Made by a program: the position numbers and the translations under genes. Below, piece by piece: positions 4,755 through 5,691 of a stretch of DNA of 5,691 bases; within the stretch, counting starts at the first letter, position 1; the number at the start of each line of letters is the position of its first letter. This DNA comes from Anaeromyxobacter sp. (GTDB lineage: Bacteria > Myxococcota > Myxococcia > Myxococcales > Anaeromyxobacteraceae): positions 1 through 5,691 of the forward strand of contig JAHWYA010000154.1 of NCBI GenBank assembly GCA_020028115.1, given 5' to 3'. The notes beneath the pieces were generated by a model, which saw only the letters and a program-made list of their open reading frames with translations, was not told where the DNA came from and made no database searches.

Positions 4755-5691
4755 ATGCGCCTCAAGGTCCTCTACCACGGCAACTGCTTCGACGGCTGCG
4801 CCTCCGCGGCGCTGTTCGCGCGCTTCTTCGTCGAGCGCGAGGGCGCCCGGCTCGAGGCCGTGCGCTTCACCCCGCTCCACCACGGGCAGGGCGACCCGTT
4901 CCCGCGGGACGCCTTCGACGCGGACGTCAACGCCTGCGTGGACTTCCGGTTCTCCGCCTCGCCCGCGCTTCACTGGTGGTTCGACCATCACGCGAGCGCC
5001 TTCCCCACGCCCGCCGACCGCGCCGCCTTCGAGCGCGACGCGACCGGGCAGAAGTTCTGGGATCCGGCGGCGCCGAGCTGCACCGGCTTCGTCGCCCGGA
5101 CCCTCGCCGGCCGGGACGGGTGGCGCGCGGACGACCTCGCGGACCTCGTGCGCTGGGCGGACGTCATCGACGCGGCGCGGTTCGAGAGCGCCGCCGTCGC
5201 CGTCCGGCTCGAGGAGCCGGCGCTCCGCATCATGACCTTGCTCGAGGCGACGAAGGACCCCCAGGTGCCGACCCGCGTCATCGAGGCGATGCAGCACCGT
5301 CCGCTCGCCGAGATCGCGGCCGAGCCGTGGGTCACGACGCCGCTCGCCCCGGTCCTGGAGCGCCACCGGGCGGCGGTGGACGTCGTGCGGCGGCTCGCGC
5401 GCGTCGAGGGCGGCGTCGTCTCGGTCGACCTCGCGGACTCGGGCATCGAGAGCGCGAACAAGTTCATCGCGTACGACCTCTTCCCGGACGCGGCGTACAC
5501 CGTGGTCGTCACGCGCGACCCGAAGCGCGCGAAGGTCTCGGTGGGATCGAACCCGTGGGCCCGCCCCGCGCGGCCCCACGACATCTCGAAGCTGTGCGAG
5601 CGCTACGGCGGCGGCGGGCACGCCGTCGTCGGCGCGGTGTCCCTCGCGCCGGACCGGCTCGACGACGCGCGCCGCATCGCGCGCGAGATCG
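4755..5691 (+). CDS. DHH/DHHA1-family phosphoesterase, partial (3' end outside window)
   Basis: Predicted metal-dependent phosphoesterase of the DHH superfamily, which includes RecJ, NrnA-type nanoRNases and pAp phosphatases. The frame is open from ATG to the window edge (312 complete codons). Motif I is HGNCFDGCASA (residues 8-18), motif II has Asp63 in CVDFRFS, motif III is DHH at 77-79, motif IV is likely WADVIDAA (135-141, with Asp136 and Asp139), and the DHHA1 substrate-binding motif is RYGGGGHAVVGA (283-294). Only a short C-terminal remainder is probably missing. Motif I differs from the usual HxxPDxDxxGS form. No signal peptide is seen, so the protein should be cytoplasmic. The ATG gives a normal N-terminal beta strand (MRLKVLYHGN) but has no ribosome binding site. 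It is transcribed divergently from the lipoprotein pair. Substrate (short RNA, pAp, cyclic dinucleotide product or other) cannot be decided. Confidence 0.88.
   Translation, partial: MRLKVLYHGNCFDGCASAALFARFFVEREGARLEAVRFTPLHHGQGDPFPRDAFDADVNACVDFRFSASPALHWWFDHHASAFPTPADRAAFERDATGQKFWDPAAPSCTGFVARTLAGRDGWRADDLADLVRWADVIDAARFESAAVAVRLEEPALRIMTLLEATKDPQVPTRVIEAMQHRPLAEIAAEPWVTTPLAPVLERHRAAVDVVRRLARVEGGVVSVDLADSGIESANKFIAYDLFPDAAYTVVVTRDPKRAKVSVGSNPWARPARPHDISKLCERYGGGGHAVVGAVSLAPDRLDDARRIAREI

Noticed and set aside
4737..5621. Minus-strand open frame of about 295 codons opposite the DHH gene
   Set aside because: Charged, low-complexity product with no motif. The plus strand encodes DHH and GGGGH motifs in a continuous frame.
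1..5691. Search for tRNA, rRNA, CRISPR repeats, insertion sequences and intrinsic terminators
   Set aside because: No regular spaced repeats, transposase motifs, tRNA-like cloverleaf or stem followed by a T-run were visible by eye. Small RNAs cannot be excluded without transcript or covariance data.

Overview
The window is very GC-rich (third codon positions almost all G or C). Its gene set (HPr kinase, RapZ and mannose-family PTS subunits, beside small lipoproteins with a FlgO/CsgG-like domain) points to a myxobacterium-like deltaproteobacterium, perhaps Anaeromyxobacter. The taxonomic guess is inference from composition and gene content; no search was run.

Layout. Almost everything lies on the minus strand and is read from right to left. 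From about 4611 down to 3548 are two overlapping lipoprotein genes (ATGA overlap). They share a small Bor-like domain, and the second also carries a C-terminal FlgO/CsgG/TolB-like domain. After a 52-base gap comes a regulatory and transport PTS cluster: hprK (3495-2530), rapZ (2533-1646, GTGA overlap with hprK), a mannose-family IIA gene (1552-1133), a IIB gene (1073-579), and a IIC gene that starts near 560 and leaves the window at base 1. On the plus strand, divergent from the lipoproteins, a DHH-family phosphoesterase gene starts at 4755 and leaves the window at base 5691. The two partial genes at the edges are supported by continuous open frames with clear family motifs.

How the genes work together. 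HprK is expected to phosphorylate HPr on a serine, which would gate phosphate flow from HPr to the mannose-family chain IIA (His9), IIB (His13) and the IIC channel. RapZ is an ATP/GTP-binding adaptor linked in other bacteria to amino-sugar and cell-envelope metabolism. IID, HPr and enzyme I are not in the window and would be expected beyond the left edge. The two lipoproteins and the DHH protein have no obvious functional link to the PTS genes.

The points most worth a second look are the Bor-like/FlgO-like fusion with its tandem single-domain paralogue, the poor initiation signals of the IIB and IIC genes (with IIC in the same frame as IIB behind a single TAG), the GC-rich hairpins in two intercistronic gaps, and the divergent motif I of the DHH protein. 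I see no clear sign of a wholly new system, mobile element, CRISPR array or RNA gene.
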